The position numbers were made by a program, and so were the translations under genes. Positions 45,978 through 55,416 of a DNA stretch of 64,000 nt are shown here, piece by piece; the first letter of the stretch is position 1, and each line of letters begins with the position of its first letter. The notes beneath the pieces are model-generated. The model was not told where the DNA came from. It saw nothing but the letters and a program-made list of their open reading frames with translations, and ran no database searches. Source of the stretch: Clostridium intestinale DSM 6191 (GTDB taxonomy: Bacteria > Bacillota > Clostridia > Clostridiales > Clostridiaceae); NCBI RefSeq assembly GCF_900130055.1, contig NZ_FQXU01000016.1, positions 23,447-87,446 of the forward strand, in the 5' to 3' direction.

Positions 45978-47702
45978 TTATGATACCTGACTTCTATATA
46001 ACATAGCATAAGTTCCATTGTTACGAATTAGCTCATCATGGCTTCCCATTTCTTTAATGCCATTTCTCTCTAATACAACAATCTTATCTGCATTGCGAAT
46101 AGTTGATAGCCTGTGGGCAATTACTATTGTTGTTCTATCTTTTGAAATTTCATCTAATGCAGCTTGAATTTCTTTTTCTGTTTTTGTATCAAGAGCTGAA
46201 GTTGCTTCATCTAGTATAAGTATAGGTGAATTTCTAAGAATTGCTCTAGCTATAGAAATTCTCTGCTTCTGTCCTCCAGAAAGACGTACTCCTCTTTCCC
46301 CTATAACTGTATCATAGCTATTTTCTAAAGTTTTAATAAACTCATGGGCATTGGCGGCTTTTGAAGCTTCAAGTACCTGCTCTTTACTAGCTTCTTTCCA
46401 GCCATAAACAATATTTTCATAAATGGTTCCATTAAATAAGAAAGTATCCTGTAAAACCATACTTATATTATCTCTAAGACTTTTTAAAGTTACATCTTTA
46501 ATATCTTCACCATCTATTAAAATACTTCCTTTTTGTAAATCATAAAATCTATTCAAAAGACTTGCTATGGTGGTTTTACCAACTCCAGTAGTTCCTACAA
46601 AAGCTACAGTTTCACCTGGTTTTATATTTAAGTTTATGTTTTCTAAAACACCTATTTCATCATTATAAGAAAAAGAAACATCTTTAAACTCAATTTTTCC
46701 ACTTACCTTAGATAGTTTTCTTGCATTAGCACTCTCTTTTACATCTGGAACCTCATCCAAGACTTCAAATACACGTCTACATCCTGCAACTGCTGTACCT
46801 GCCATTTCCATGAGTCTCGAAAAGCTCTTTATAGGTCCATAGAACATACCAAGATACATAGAAAACCCTACAATATCTCCAATATTAACTTCTCCTCTTG
46901 AAACCATCATTCCTCCAACTATTATCACTATAACAGAACCTAGTGCTGTGAAGAATGCAAGTAGTGGAAATGTTGTTTCAAAGAAGAAACTTGCTTTTAA
47001 GTAAGCTTTACTATGTTTCATTGAAAGTTTATTAACTCTTTTTTCTTCTGTATCTTGTTGATTAAATATCTGTATTTCCTTAATTCCAGAAAAATTATCT
47101 TGAACAGTCCCAGAAAGTTCTCCCCTAACCCTAGAGTTTTCCTTCCATATAGGAGAGAGATATTTACTTTGCCAAAGTGTAATTCCAATAAGAAAAGGAA
47201 TAGTAACAAGACTAAAAAAGGCTAACTTTACATTAATAGAGAATAATAATATCCCTACACCTATAAAAGTCAGTATATTAACAACAAAGTCAGGAATTAT
47301 ATGAGCTAAAAGAACCTCAACTTCCATAACATCATTAATTACCCTACTGGTTAAGTCTCCTGTACGACTTTTATTGAAATACTTAAGCCCCATATGTTGA
47401 AGCTTAGAATAAAGTTCAGTTCTCGTATCTGCAACGTAATGCAAAGCTGCATGATGGTTTAAATATCCTGAAATAGAACTTCCAGCTGACTGAAGTATAG
47501 TTGCAACTAAAAGCATTAATCCTATTCTTAAAGACTGAGCACCAAAATTAGAACTTCCTTCTGTTGCTAAGCTTGTAAGTTCTCTTAAGGCCCATGGGTT
47601 ATAAAATCCTGCTACAGTAGAAACAATAACAGCTATTAGTGCTAGTATTAAATAGCACCAATATTTCTTGGCTCCCATAAAAATACGTAAGGTTGTCTTC
47701 AT
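45978..47702 (-). CDS. ABC transporter, fused permease and ATPase (exporter type)
   Basis: A 574-residue half-transporter: six transmembrane helices (1-310), then an ATPase domain with Walker A VGTTGVGKTT, signature LSGGQKQR, Walker B ILILDEATSALD and the H-loop. Its ATG overlaps the stop of the FecE-type ATPase gene (ATGA), so it is translated with the siderophore uptake genes. Homodimer is likely. It could move a siderophore or its precursor, as do exporter-fold IrtAB-type importers; direction is unknown. Confidence 0.9.
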   Translation of the reverse strand: MKTTLRIFMGAKKYWCYLILALIAVIVSTVAGFYNPWALRELTSLATEGSSNFGAQSLRIGLMLLVATILQSAGSSISGYLNHHAALHYVADTRTELYSKLQHMGLKYFNKSRTGDLTSRVINDVMEVEVLLAHIIPDFVVNILTFIGVGILLFSINVKLAFFSLVTIPFLIGITLWQSKYLSPIWKENSRVRGELSGTVQDNFSGIKEIQIFNQQDTEEKRVNKLSMKHSKAYLKASFFFETTFPLLAFFTALGSVIVIIVGGMMVSRGEVNIGDIVGFSMYLGMFYGPIKSFSRLMEMAGTAVAGCRRVFEVLDEVPDVKESANARKLSKVSGKIEFKDVSFSYNDEIGVLENINLNIKPGETVAFVGTTGVGKTTIASLLNRFYDLQKGSILIDGEDIKDVTLKSLRDNISMVLQDTFLFNGTIYENIVYGWKEASKEQVLEASKAANAHEFIKTLENSYDTVIGERGVRLSGGQKQRISIARAILRNSPILILDEATSALDTKTEKEIQAALDEISKDRTTIVIAHRLSTIRNADKIVVLERNGIKEMGSHDELIRNNGTYAMLYRSQVS

Positions 47703-48529
47703 ATAACTATAGCCTCCTTCTCTCTTATTATTACCTCTTCATTATCTTCAACAATATCATAGGTAATACATACTGGACGATTGCTTTTAGGTTCAATAAC
47801 AACATCAGCATTTATATTGAAGGTTTTTCTAAGAACCTCTGGAGTCATAACCTCTTCTGGACTTCCATGCTTTATGATACTTCCTTTTTGTATAGCAATA
47901 ATATAATCAGAAAATCTTGCAGCAAGATTTAAATCATGAAGAACCATGACTATTGTACACTTTTGACTACGATTAAGTTCAAATAAAAGTTTTAAAACCT
48001 CAAGTTGATGAGCAAGATCAAGATAAGTAGTAGGCTCATCTAATAAGATTAAATCTGTTTGCTGTGCTAAAGCCATGGCAATCCACACTCTCTGTCTTTG
48101 CCCTCCTGATAAAGTATCAACTTCTCTTTTCTCAAACTCACTTAACTTAGTTGCATCTAAAGCCCATTTAACTATTTTTTTATCCTCTTCTGTTAGATTT
48201 CCAAAACCCTTTTGATGAGGGAAACGTCCATATGCTACTAACTCACTTACCGTAAGTCCACTTGGTGCAGTAGGTGTTTGAGGAAGTATGGCCATCTTTT
48301 TAGCTATTTCTTTTGTAGGAAGTTTGCTTATATCTTGTCCACTTAGATGTACTACTCCCTTTTTAGGCTTTAATATACGCCCAACAGCCTTTAATATAGT
48401 TGACTTTCCGCATCCATTAGCTCCTATAATAGAAGTTATCTTTCCTTTTGGTATCTGCATATTTAATTCTTTTACTATGAGAGTATCCTCATAAGCTATA
48501 TCTAAATTTTTAGTTTCAATACTTTTCAT
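47699..48529 (-). CDS. Iron-siderophore ABC transporter ATPase (FecE/FepC type)
   Basis: A 276-residue ATPase. Walker A is IGANGCGKST, signature LSGGQRQRVW, Walker B LILLDEPTTYLD. It powers uptake by the two FecCD-type permeases upstream. Its 3' end contains the GAAGGAGG ribosome site of the next gene, which it overlaps by four bases. Confidence 0.94.
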   Translation of the reverse strand: MKSIETKNLDIAYEDTLIVKELNMQIPKGKITSIIGANGCGKSTILKAVGRILKPKKGVVHLSGQDISKLPTKEIAKKMAILPQTPTAPSGLTVSELVAYGRFPHQKGFGNLTEEDKKIVKWALDATKLSEFEKREVDTLSGGQRQRVWIAMALAQQTDLILLDEPTTYLDLAHQLEVLKLLFELNRSQKCTIVMVLHDLNLAARFSDYIIAIQKGSIIKHGSPEEVMTPEVLRKTFNINADVVIEPKSNRPVCITYDIVEDNEEVIIREKEAIVI

Positions 48530-48539
48530 ATAAACCTCC

Positions 48540-49553
48540 CTAATTTGACTTTACTAACAGGTATAAGAAGTAAGGTGTACTTAATACTGTAATAATAATT
48601 CCTGTAGGAACATCAGTCCCAAGACTTATGGTCCTAGTAATAGTATCTGATAGTAGAATGATTATTGAGCCTACTAAAGATGCTGTAGGAATCAAAAGCT
48701 TATGATTTGAACCTACAAACTTTCTTGCCATATGAGGAGAAATCATTCCAATGAAAAAGAAGTTTCCACCTAAAGCTACACTACCTGAAGATAAAGCAAC
48801 AGCTACTACAGCTAAAGCTATAAATTCTTTCTTTACTGCTACTCCTAAGCCTGTTGCAGTTTGTTCCCCAAGATTTAAGGTGTTTAAGATACGAGATTTA
48901 TAAAGTACATATAAAAATAAAATCAATACCCAAGGGGCAAGAATAGAAATATAAGTCCAATTATCTCCCCAAAGACTTCCTGCACTCCATCTTTGAATAA
49001 AATCCATCTGATTTTCATCTAGTTTTAAAGTAAGCAAAGTAGTTATAGCGCCATATCCACTTCCCACAGCTACCCCTGTTAAAATCAGTCCTGTAGGAGA
49101 TATGCTTCGCCCTTTTCTATAAGCAAGAAAGAATATAAGTATAGCAGCAGTCATTCCCCCTACAAAAGCCAGAAGTGGTAGTGCAATAGCAGAAGGTGTG
49201 CTCTCAACCTTAAAAATAACCACGAATAATAATACAAATAATCCTGAACCAGAACTTATTCCCAAGGTTCCAGGACTAGCCATATCATTACGAAGCAAAC
49301 TCTGCATTACGCATCCAGCAGTTCCCATACCAATACCAACAAGAACAGTTAATACAATACGAGGAAGACGAAAATCATATACGATAAGATTTTGCTTAGC
49401 AGTCCCTTTTCCAAAAAGAACATTAAAAACTTCAGAAGGAGAGAGGCTCATTTTACCAGAATTTATGCTTATTACAGCTACAACTAACAGAATAATTATA
49501 AGTATAAATATAATAGTTAAACCGCGTGAAACTGAATAACCCTTTTTCTTCAT
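48540..49553 (-). CDS. Iron-siderophore ABC transporter permease (FecCD family) 2
   Basis: A 337-residue BtuC-like permease with about nine to ten helices and the motifs GTLGISSGSGLFVLL and IGMISPHMARKFVGSNH, which include the ATPase-contact region. It overlaps the first permease gene by four bases; the pair forms the heteromeric channel. Confidence 0.94.
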   Translation of the reverse strand: MKKKGYSVSRGLTIIFILIIILLVVAVISINSGKMSLSPSEVFNVLFGKGTAKQNLIVYDFRLPRIVLTVLVGIGMGTAGCVMQSLLRNDMASPGTLGISSGSGLFVLLFVVIFKVESTPSAIALPLLAFVGGMTAAILIFFLAYRKGRSISPTGLILTGVAVGSGYGAITTLLTLKLDENQMDFIQRWSAGSLWGDNWTYISILAPWVLILFLYVLYKSRILNTLNLGEQTATGLGVAVKKEFIALAVVAVALSSGSVALGGNFFFIGMISPHMARKFVGSNHKLLIPTASLVGSIIILLSDTITRTISLGTDVPTGIIITVLSTPYFLYLLVKSN

Positions 49554-50578
49554 TCAAATTCCCTCCTTTGTACCCTTGTAAGATAAAGAAAATACGGAAC
49601 ACCTATTACAGCAAAAATAACTCCGATAGGAGTTTCATAAGGCTTATTAATAAGTCTTCCAACTAAATCTGCTGAAACAGTTAATAACGCTCCATATAAT
49701 GCTGAAGCTGGAACAATATATCTATAATCCACCCCTATAAGGTAACGAACTATATGAGGTACTATTAATCCTACAAATCCAACAGGTCCTACAACAATTA
49801 CAGAAAGTCCTGTAAGTATTAAAACAACTAATGTAGATATTCCTTTAACCCTTTTAGTATTAAGTCCAAGGCCTACAGCCGCATCATCCCCAAGATTTAA
49901 TACAGTAATTGAAGGGGATAAAGCAATAGCCACAAGTATCCCTATTATGAAAAATGGGAAAACAATAGCAAGCTCACTCCAGCTAGCACCTGCTGTTCCT
50001 CCAGCAGTCCAATAAGCTAACGCCTGCCCAAGTCTATATTTAATAGAAAGATATTGACTAAAGGCACCAAATAACATCGATATAGAAACACCTGCTAATA
50101 CAAGTTTCTGTGGTTTCATTCCGCCTCTTCCAAAAGAAGCAATAAAGTAAGTCATACCAGTGGTTACAGCTGCACCAATACATGCAAAAAGCATCATTTG
50201 TCCATAACTTCCACCAGGTAAAAAAGCCATACAAATAGCCATGGCAAAAGTAGCCCCACTACTTATCCCCATAAGCCCAGAGTCTGCAAGTGGATTTCTT
50301 GTAGTTCCCTGCATTATAGCACCACACACTGCAAGGCTTGAGCCAACAATAATATTAGCTGCTGTACGAGGAAGTCTTAGAGTTTGAATAATCTGGTGTT
50401 CCGTTAAAGAAGAGTCAAAATTAAAAATGGCTCCCCAAGCCGTAGATAAACTCATATCAGCAGCGCCAAAAGAAATTGACGCCGCTGACATAATCACCAG
50501 CAAAACCACCCCTGCAATCATATAGATTGTAAAATTCAAAGCTCCTAACTGTCGCTTTTTTTTATAGGTATTTTGCAT
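49550..50578 (-). CDS. Iron-siderophore ABC transporter permease (FecCD family) 1
   Basis: A 342-residue BtuC-like permease with conserved NPLADSGLMGISSGATFA and VGLIVPHIVRYLIGVDYR. It lies between the binding-protein gene and the second permease in the operon. Confidence 0.94.
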   Translation of the reverse strand: MQNTYKKKRQLGALNFTIYMIAGVVLLVIMSAASISFGAADMSLSTAWGAIFNFDSSLTEHQIIQTLRLPRTAANIIVGSSLAVCGAIMQGTTRNPLADSGLMGISSGATFAMAICMAFLPGGSYGQMMLFACIGAAVTTGMTYFIASFGRGGMKPQKLVLAGVSISMLFGAFSQYLSIKYRLGQALAYWTAGGTAGASWSELAIVFPFFIIGILVAIALSPSITVLNLGDDAAVGLGLNTKRVKGISTLVVLILTGLSVIVVGPVGFVGLIVPHIVRYLIGVDYRYIVPASALYGALLTVSADLVGRLINKPYETPIGVIFAVIGVPYFLYLTRVQRREFE

Positions 50579-50603
50579 ATTTATTTTCCTTTCTTAATTA
50601 GAG

Positions 50604-51533
50604 TTATTTAACTAATGAATTTATTGCATCAACCATATAGTCAAGTTGAGCAGTAAGACTTGTAACATCTGAATAGTAGAAAAGTCCTTGATTTTCTCCT
50701 GGAATTTCAGCAACTCTACCTTCTGTAACAGCAGGTATACTCTTCCATATTTCTGTCTTAGCATACTCTGACTCTTTACCTTCTTGCTTAAACCATAATA
50801 TATAATCTCCAAAATACTCATGAGCCACTTCATAGCTTATAGTTCCACGTCCTTCTCCCGATTTTGCTATAAGTTCTTTTAGCTTGTCTGGATATTTAAG
50901 ACCAAGATAATCATAAACTAAAGTACCACCTCTTGAACCTGTTTCATATGCAACTCCGCTCCATTCACCAGAAGGACCCCAGTCTTCCATAATGCTGAAT
51001 GTTTTCCCTGTAAATGCATCACCTTTAAGAGTTTTCTTAGCATCAGCAAGTTTCTCTTCAAAGTTAGAAACTGCCTTATTGGCCTCATCAGCTCGTCCAG
51101 TAGCTTCGCCTATAATCTTAAGTCTTTCTTCTGAACTTTTTGACTCTGGAATAACAAGAACTGGAGCTATTTTACTGAACTTGTCAAAGTCTGCTTCATC
51201 ATATGTAATTATAAGTTCTGGTTCTAAAGCCATAACCTCTTCAGGCTCCCATTTTTCAATTTTTGTAGAAGCCTTAAGCTCATCGTAAAAAGGCATAGTT
51301 TCTTGAGTCCATGCATTATATCCAACTAAATTTAACTCTAAAGTAATAACATCTCCAACATACCAGTTAGCAACAACACGTTTAGGATTAGCTGGAACTT
51401 TTATATCCCCTTTAACAGTACTTACCGTACGAACAGTTGCTTCTTCTTTCTCTGCATTCTTAGATGAAGAACAACCAGCTAAAATTGCTGTAGTCATAAT
51501 TATTGAACAAAATAATGCCAAAATTTTTTTCAT
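50604..51533 (-). CDS. Iron-siderophore ABC transporter substrate-binding lipoprotein
   Basis: A 309-residue class III binding protein. Signal peptide with lipobox ILAGC (Cys21), then VKGDIKVPANPKRVV and EEVMALEPELIITYD, as in FeuA/YfiY-type siderophore receptors. It is the first gene of the operon, with palindromic sites upstream. A paralogous binding domain is fused to an AraC regulator at 52873-54804. Confidence 0.93.
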   Translation of the reverse strand: MKKILALFCSIIMTTAILAGCSSSKNAEKEEATVRTVSTVKGDIKVPANPKRVVANWYVGDVITLELNLVGYNAWTQETMPFYDELKASTKIEKWEPEEVMALEPELIITYDEADFDKFSKIAPVLVIPESKSSEERLKIIGEATGRADEANKAVSNFEEKLADAKKTLKGDAFTGKTFSIMEDWGPSGEWSGVAYETGSRGGTLVYDYLGLKYPDKLKELIAKSGEGRGTISYEVAHEYFGDYILWFKQEGKESEYAKTEIWKSIPAVTEGRVAEIPGENQGLFYYSDVTSLTAQLDYMVDAINSLVK

Positions 51534-51570
51534 TTTATATCTCTCCCTTATAACCCTTATTATTAATCTT

Positions 51571-51592
51571 ATAACGCTAGCGCCTGCGTTAT
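51571..51592. promoter_or_regulatory. Palindrome ATAACGC-N8-GCGTTAT upstream of the siderophore operon
   Basis: A perfect 7-base dyad about 40 bases before the binding-protein start, GC-rich relative to its surroundings, between divergent siderophore and AraC genes. Probably an operator for the AraC regulator or another factor. Confidence 0.5.
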
Positions 51593-51600
51593 ATACAAAT

Positions 51601-51616
51601 GTAAGACTAGTCTAAC
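51601..51616. promoter_or_regulatory. GTTAG-N6-CTTAC site, candidate iron-responsive operator
   Basis: The minus strand reads GTTAGACTAGTCTTAC, an almost perfect dyad like DtxR-type boxes. A GTTAG-N6-CTAAC element of the same length lies at 54828-54843 before the AraC-lipoprotein fusion gene. Confidence 0.5.
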
Positions 51617-51855
51617 TTCAAAAATCGTAGCATTTATAAATTCTTCTGTCAATCGCTTAAAAAGTCAGTTTTCAGAAGTCATTCTTTATTAAAATCGTGG
51701 TAATTTATTATTTTATAAGCGTTAAATGAAAATACTTCTCTCTTTTATGGATTGTTATTTAAATAGAATGGATTATATTCTTATTGAAAATATTTCTCAA
51801 ACAATGTTATAATTTTCTTAATTTAAATCACAGAAATGAGAGGCGTGAAAATTTT

Positions 51856-52824
51856 ATGGATGAATATAAAGATTCTTCTTGGGATGCTTTAGCAGATAAA
51901 TATAAACTCTATAAAAGACCCTATGGTAAGGGGCAGATTTACGATTTTCCACCTCATTGGTCAAATGGGTGGATTGCAGAATTGAATCCAGCTGATGGTT
52001 TATATGTATCAAGCGCTTGGCTTACCCCAAGTGAACAGATAGTACATACAATAAATTCTACTAAACCCTTTATGATAATCTTTTGTGTTGACTGTGGGGA
52101 TATAGTTTATTCACATCAAGGAAAAAAGAGACAAACTCTTTCACCTATAACTCATGTGATTATTAATCCTCAAAAGCAATTTACTCTAACATTCTTAAAA
52201 GACGTACACTATTGTTTTACCAGTGTATTGATTTTTGATGACTTTATAAAACCATTTCTAAAGGATCGCATAAGTGCACCTAGAATAAGTGTTCAAGATG
52301 CGAAGCTTTGGAAAACTCAGCACTATAATAGTCCTGATATAATGCTTATTTTGGAGCAAATTAGATGGGCAGTAAGAAATGCAGATATGCCATTACTTGC
52401 TTTTGAGGGTATGACTTTGCATCTATTATCTGCAATCACTAGAAACTTTCCTGATATACCAAAAAGAAGAAGCAGTCGGCGTCACTATGTTACTTGGGAA
52501 AATGAGCAGAAAATTTATCAAGTTAAAAATAAGATTGATGAAGATGTTTTAAATCCTCCAGATACCATCGAACTATGCAGAATGGCCGGTATGAGTGAAA
52601 GTAAACTACGTGAAACCTTCAAAAACCACTATAGCGTGCCTCTTTATAAATATATTCGTATAGAAACTATGAAAAGAGCCATGCAGCTATTATCCGATGA
52701 CCACTTAAGCATTCGTAATATCTCTGAACTATGTGGTTATAAAAATCCAGCAAAGTTTGCTGCTGCTTTTAAAGATGTACATGGAATTACTCCAAGTGAT
52801 TTTAGAAAATACTTCAACCTCTAA
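51856..52824 (+). CDS. AraC-family regulator of siderophore uptake
   Basis: A regulator of 322 residues from the ATG at 51856, which has GAGAGG 12 bases upstream; the frame is open back to 51784 but that part looks non-coding. The N-terminal cupin-like sensor covers residues 1-200, and C-terminal helix-turn-helix motifs follow (IELCRMAGMSESKLRETFKN, IRNISELCGYKNPAKFAAAF). It is divergent from the siderophore operon and probably activates it on binding the iron-siderophore. Confidence 0.85.
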   Translation: MDEYKDSSWDALADKYKLYKRPYGKGQIYDFPPHWSNGWIAELNPADGLYVSSAWLTPSEQIVHTINSTKPFMIIFCVDCGDIVYSHQGKKRQTLSPITHVIINPQKQFTLTFLKDVHYCFTSVLIFDDFIKPFLKDRISAPRISVQDAKLWKTQHYNSPDIMLILEQIRWAVRNADMPLLAFEGMTLHLLSAITRNFPDIPKRRSSRRHYVTWENEQKIYQVKNKIDEDVLNPPDTIELCRMAGMSESKLRETFKNHYSVPLYKYIRIETMKRAMQLLSDDHLSIRNISELCGYKNPAKFAAAFKDVHGITPSDFRKYFNL

Positions 52825-52827
52825 ATA

Positions 52828-52868
52828 AAAAATTAAGATACCTATATCACATAAGTATCTTAATTTTT
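52828..52868. terminator. Bidirectional terminator between AraC and AraC-lipoprotein genes
   Basis: A 14-base stem (AAAAATTAAGATAC with its complement), T-run on either strand, between convergent genes. Confidence 0.8.
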
Positions 52869-52872
52869 CTTA

Positions 52873-54804
52873 TTAACTTTTAGACCTTTCTAATAACCCC
52901 TTTACAATCACATCTAATTGTGCATTAAAGGATTGAATATCAGAAAACCAGAACATTCCACTTTCTACCTGAACTACATTACCGTTTTTTACAGTAGGAA
53001 TAGATTCCCATACATTATTGCCCTTCATCTTCACAATTTGTTCATCTGAAAAAATATAATCACCTGCATAGTCCTGTAAAGCTTCATATGATATATTAAT
53101 ATAGGAAACTCCCTCTTTATCAAACACTTCATCTTTGATACGCTTTGGAGGATTAAGACCTAAGTGTTTATAAATTATTTCGCCTCCACGACCATAGCTA
53201 TCTCCAAAAATACACATTACACCATTATCTTTCATCTCATATAACGCTACTGTCTTATCATTAATTCCAGCATTACTTAAAGATTCCTTGGCATCTAAAA
53301 TCTTTTTATTAAACTCTGTAACTACTTTCTCTGCCTCTTCTTTTTTATTTACTAAATCACCGAAAAACTTAACTCTTTCTTCATATCCCCAGTCATAATA
53401 TGGCATAATAACAGTAGGCGCAATTTTAGAGAGCTTATCATAATTATCTTTTTGAATCCAGATGATAAGATCTGGCTCCAAAGCTGCTATTTCCTCATAA
53501 TTAGGTTCCCATGAGTCAATCACAGTTGTATTCGATAATGCATCTTCAAAAACCGCCCCATCATTAAATGAAGTTCCTACAGGTTCTATACCAAAGCTTA
53601 AAATATCACCTTGAAACTGCGCTACTACTATCCTTTTAGGCTTTACAGGAACTTTAACATCTCCCATCATTGTATTTATTACTCTTGTACCCTCATCAAC
53701 AGATTGAGATGCTTCGTTGTTAGACTTTGCTTCATCACCATTACTATTAGCTGCACTACTACATGCGGTTAATAGCAAAGTAAGGCTTAAAGCTGCTGAA
53801 ATCACAGTTTTATTTTTTAGTTTTTTGAACATTTTATATTCCCCTTCCTCAAAAAGTTTGACTACTCTAACTAATCTTTCTTTATTATAAGGGAATAAAA
53901 AATCACTCTCCATGGTATAATCGTTTATATCAATTGGTGTTTTCGCTCTATATTCACTTGGAGACATGCCCACATTTTTCAAAAACAACTTACTAAAATT
54001 AAACTCATCTTGAAATCCACAACTAACAGCCACCGATTTCACTGAAATATTTTTTGTATTAAGTAGTTTTTTCGCTTGTTCTAAACGATATTTTGTTAAA
54101 TATTCTTGTGGACTTTTACCATATCTTTTTTTAAAATTTCTACGTAAATTACTGTCACTTATTCCTAACATGTAAGCAATATTTTGTATTGATATCGCTT
54201 CGCTATAATGTCCATCAATATACCGTTTTGCCATAGAAATTACGTCTAAAGAAAATATAGATACGCTCTCATTAACCAGTTCTTCATATACAGCATAAAC
54301 AATCTGATAAAAAGCTGCTTTTCCATAAAAAAGGTTTAAAGGAGTTTGCTTCTGCCACTTTTCATACATCTCCAAAAATTTACTTCCAAAAAACAATGGA
54401 TTGCTAGGCTTAAAACCATACTGCAAGCTAAAGGGATTCATATTCTCTATAATCCTGTGGAAATCTCTTCTATATAAAGATGGCTCACTAGCCTTATACA
54501 GAATCATGTAAGTTTCAATCCAGGGCTCAATTGGTCTTATTGAAAGTTCTACACCCTTCCCTCCGTGAAATACTCCAAAATTATCTATATTATATGAATT
54601 GTCTCCAATAGATACCTCTGCTTCTCCTCCATTAGTATAGATAAAGGTATTAGCAGGCATTATATAATTGTTTATTGCCTGCTCTCTAGAAATAAGACTG
54701 TGCCTTATATCGATTAGAGAAATGCTGCATTTCTCCCATATTCTAAGGGCATCTGATAACTCTTCCTTTGAGAAAATAACCGCTCTATCTAACTTCTTTT
54801 TCAT
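52873..54804 (-). CDS. AraC-type regulator fused to a siderophore-binding lipoprotein
   Basis: A 643-residue fusion. Residues 1-190 are an AraC-type sensor, and about 195-300 hold two helix-turn-helix motifs (ISIQNIAYMLGISDSNLRRNF, ISVKSVAVSCGFQDEFNFSKLF). From residue 325 a full lipoprotein signal follows (MFKKLKNKTVISAALSLTLLL then TACSS, Cys348), and then a siderophore-binding domain to the end. Codon 325 (ATG at 53832) has its own AGGAAGGGG site, so a separate lipoprotein may also be made. B. subtilis Btr also joins AraC and binding domains but, to my knowledge, without an internal signal peptide. Confidence 0.85.
   Translation of the reverse strand: MKKKLDRAVIFSKEELSDALRIWEKCSISLIDIRHSLISREQAINNYIMPANTFIYTNGGEAEVSIGDNSYNIDNFGVFHGGKGVELSIRPIEPWIETYMILYKASEPSLYRRDFHRIIENMNPFSLQYGFKPSNPLFFGSKFLEMYEKWQKQTPLNLFYGKAAFYQIVYAVYEELVNESVSIFSLDVISMAKRYIDGHYSEAISIQNIAYMLGISDSNLRRNFKKRYGKSPQEYLTKYRLEQAKKLLNTKNISVKSVAVSCGFQDEFNFSKLFLKNVGMSPSEYRAKTPIDINDYTMESDFLFPYNKERLVRVVKLFEEGEYKMFKKLKNKTVISAALSLTLLLTACSSAANSNGDEAKSNNEASQSVDEGTRVINTMMGDVKVPVKPKRIVVAQFQGDILSFGIEPVGTSFNDGAVFEDALSNTTVIDSWEPNYEEIAALEPDLIIWIQKDNYDKLSKIAPTVIMPYYDWGYEERVKFFGDLVNKKEEAEKVVTEFNKKILDAKESLSNAGINDKTVALYEMKDNGVMCIFGDSYGRGGEIIYKHLGLNPPKRIKDEVFDKEGVSYINISYEALQDYAGDYIFSDEQIVKMKGNNVWESIPTVKNGNVVQVESGMFWFSDIQSFNAQLDVIVKGLLERSKS
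53832..53849 (-). promoter_or_regulatory. Internal ribosome binding site and ATG inside the fusion gene
   Basis: AGGAAGGGG (53841-53849) lies 8 bases before an in-frame ATG (53832) that starts a perfect lipoprotein signal peptide. This would allow independent translation of the binding protein. Confidence 0.6.
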
Positions 54805-54827
54805 AACATAACTCCTTGCAAAACATA

Positions 54828-54843
54828 GTTAGAATGAACTAAC
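54828..54843. promoter_or_regulatory. GTTAG-N6-CTAAC dyad before the fusion gene
   Basis: Perfect 5-base arms, 24 bases upstream of the start codon. Same geometry as the site at 51601-51616, which suggests shared control of the two siderophore loci. Confidence 0.5.
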
Positions 54844-55318
54844 TTCTTTCTGTAATTGTAGCATATTGCTGTGCTATTTGTCATCCTTCAAACTTATGCT
54901 AATCTAATTTCTATCATACCGCTGTTTCAGTGTTCCAATGCTTCACTTTTACGCTGTTCCTATTTTTCTGAAGCCCTATTCACCACTTTTCCAATGTTCC
55001 GCTGTTCCTATGTTTTTGCACTTTTGCATAACTATGTTTCAAGACTCATGCATACTTATGATTTATTTGCTTTTATCTGTATAACCCTTTAAATTTAGAG
55101 TCTTACTAAAACAATAAATCTCAAATTTATTATTTGTTATATATAAAAAAGACTGTAAAACTAATTTCTTAAGTTAGTTCATTTAAGCTGGATTTCTGGT
55201 TAACTGGTTAACTGGTTTTCTGTATATATGGTTATTAAACATACTGTTTTAATCAAAGATATTTATAGAAGCCTTTTTACGATTTTTAATAGGCTGAAGC
55301 TTTTAGTAATAAAAATAA
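54844..55318. other. Non-coding region with degenerate repeats
   Basis: No convincing gene. 54919-55015 contains repeated CGCTGTTYC and TTCCAATG units (on the minus strand GGAACAGCG and CATTGGAA), a decayed short repeat. 55149-55190 resembles the terminator at 63460-63497 but with broken pairing. 55198-55217 holds TTAACTGG repeats (listed separately). Confidence 0.5.
55198..55217. repeat. Distant TTAACTGG repeat cluster
   Basis: Two adjacent TTAACTGG units (55200 and 55208) in the context GGTTAACTGGTTAACTGGTT, with flanks (TTTCTGGTT, GGTTTTCTG) also shared with the array at 15474-15566 forty kilobases away. Confidence 0.7.
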
Positions 55319-55358
55319 GAGCTTTGAGTTAGCAACTAATATTGCTAACTCAAAACTC
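55319..55358 (-). terminator. Terminator of the seven-gene CoA-transferase/BKACE operon
   Basis: GAGCTTTGAGTTAGCAA pairs with TTGCTAACTCAAAACTC (one mismatch) around a 6-base loop, 60 bases after the last stop codon, with T-rich minus-strand flank. Confidence 0.75.
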
Positions 55359-55416
55359 CTTTTTAACATGAATTTATATTTTTAAATATTGGGGGTCAAT
55401 ATCTAAAGAAAAAAAG

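Noticed and set aside
54871..55092. A 73-codon plus-strand open frame rich in F, C and Y
   Set aside because: No ribosome site, lies over degenerate repeats and reads as low-quality coding sequence.
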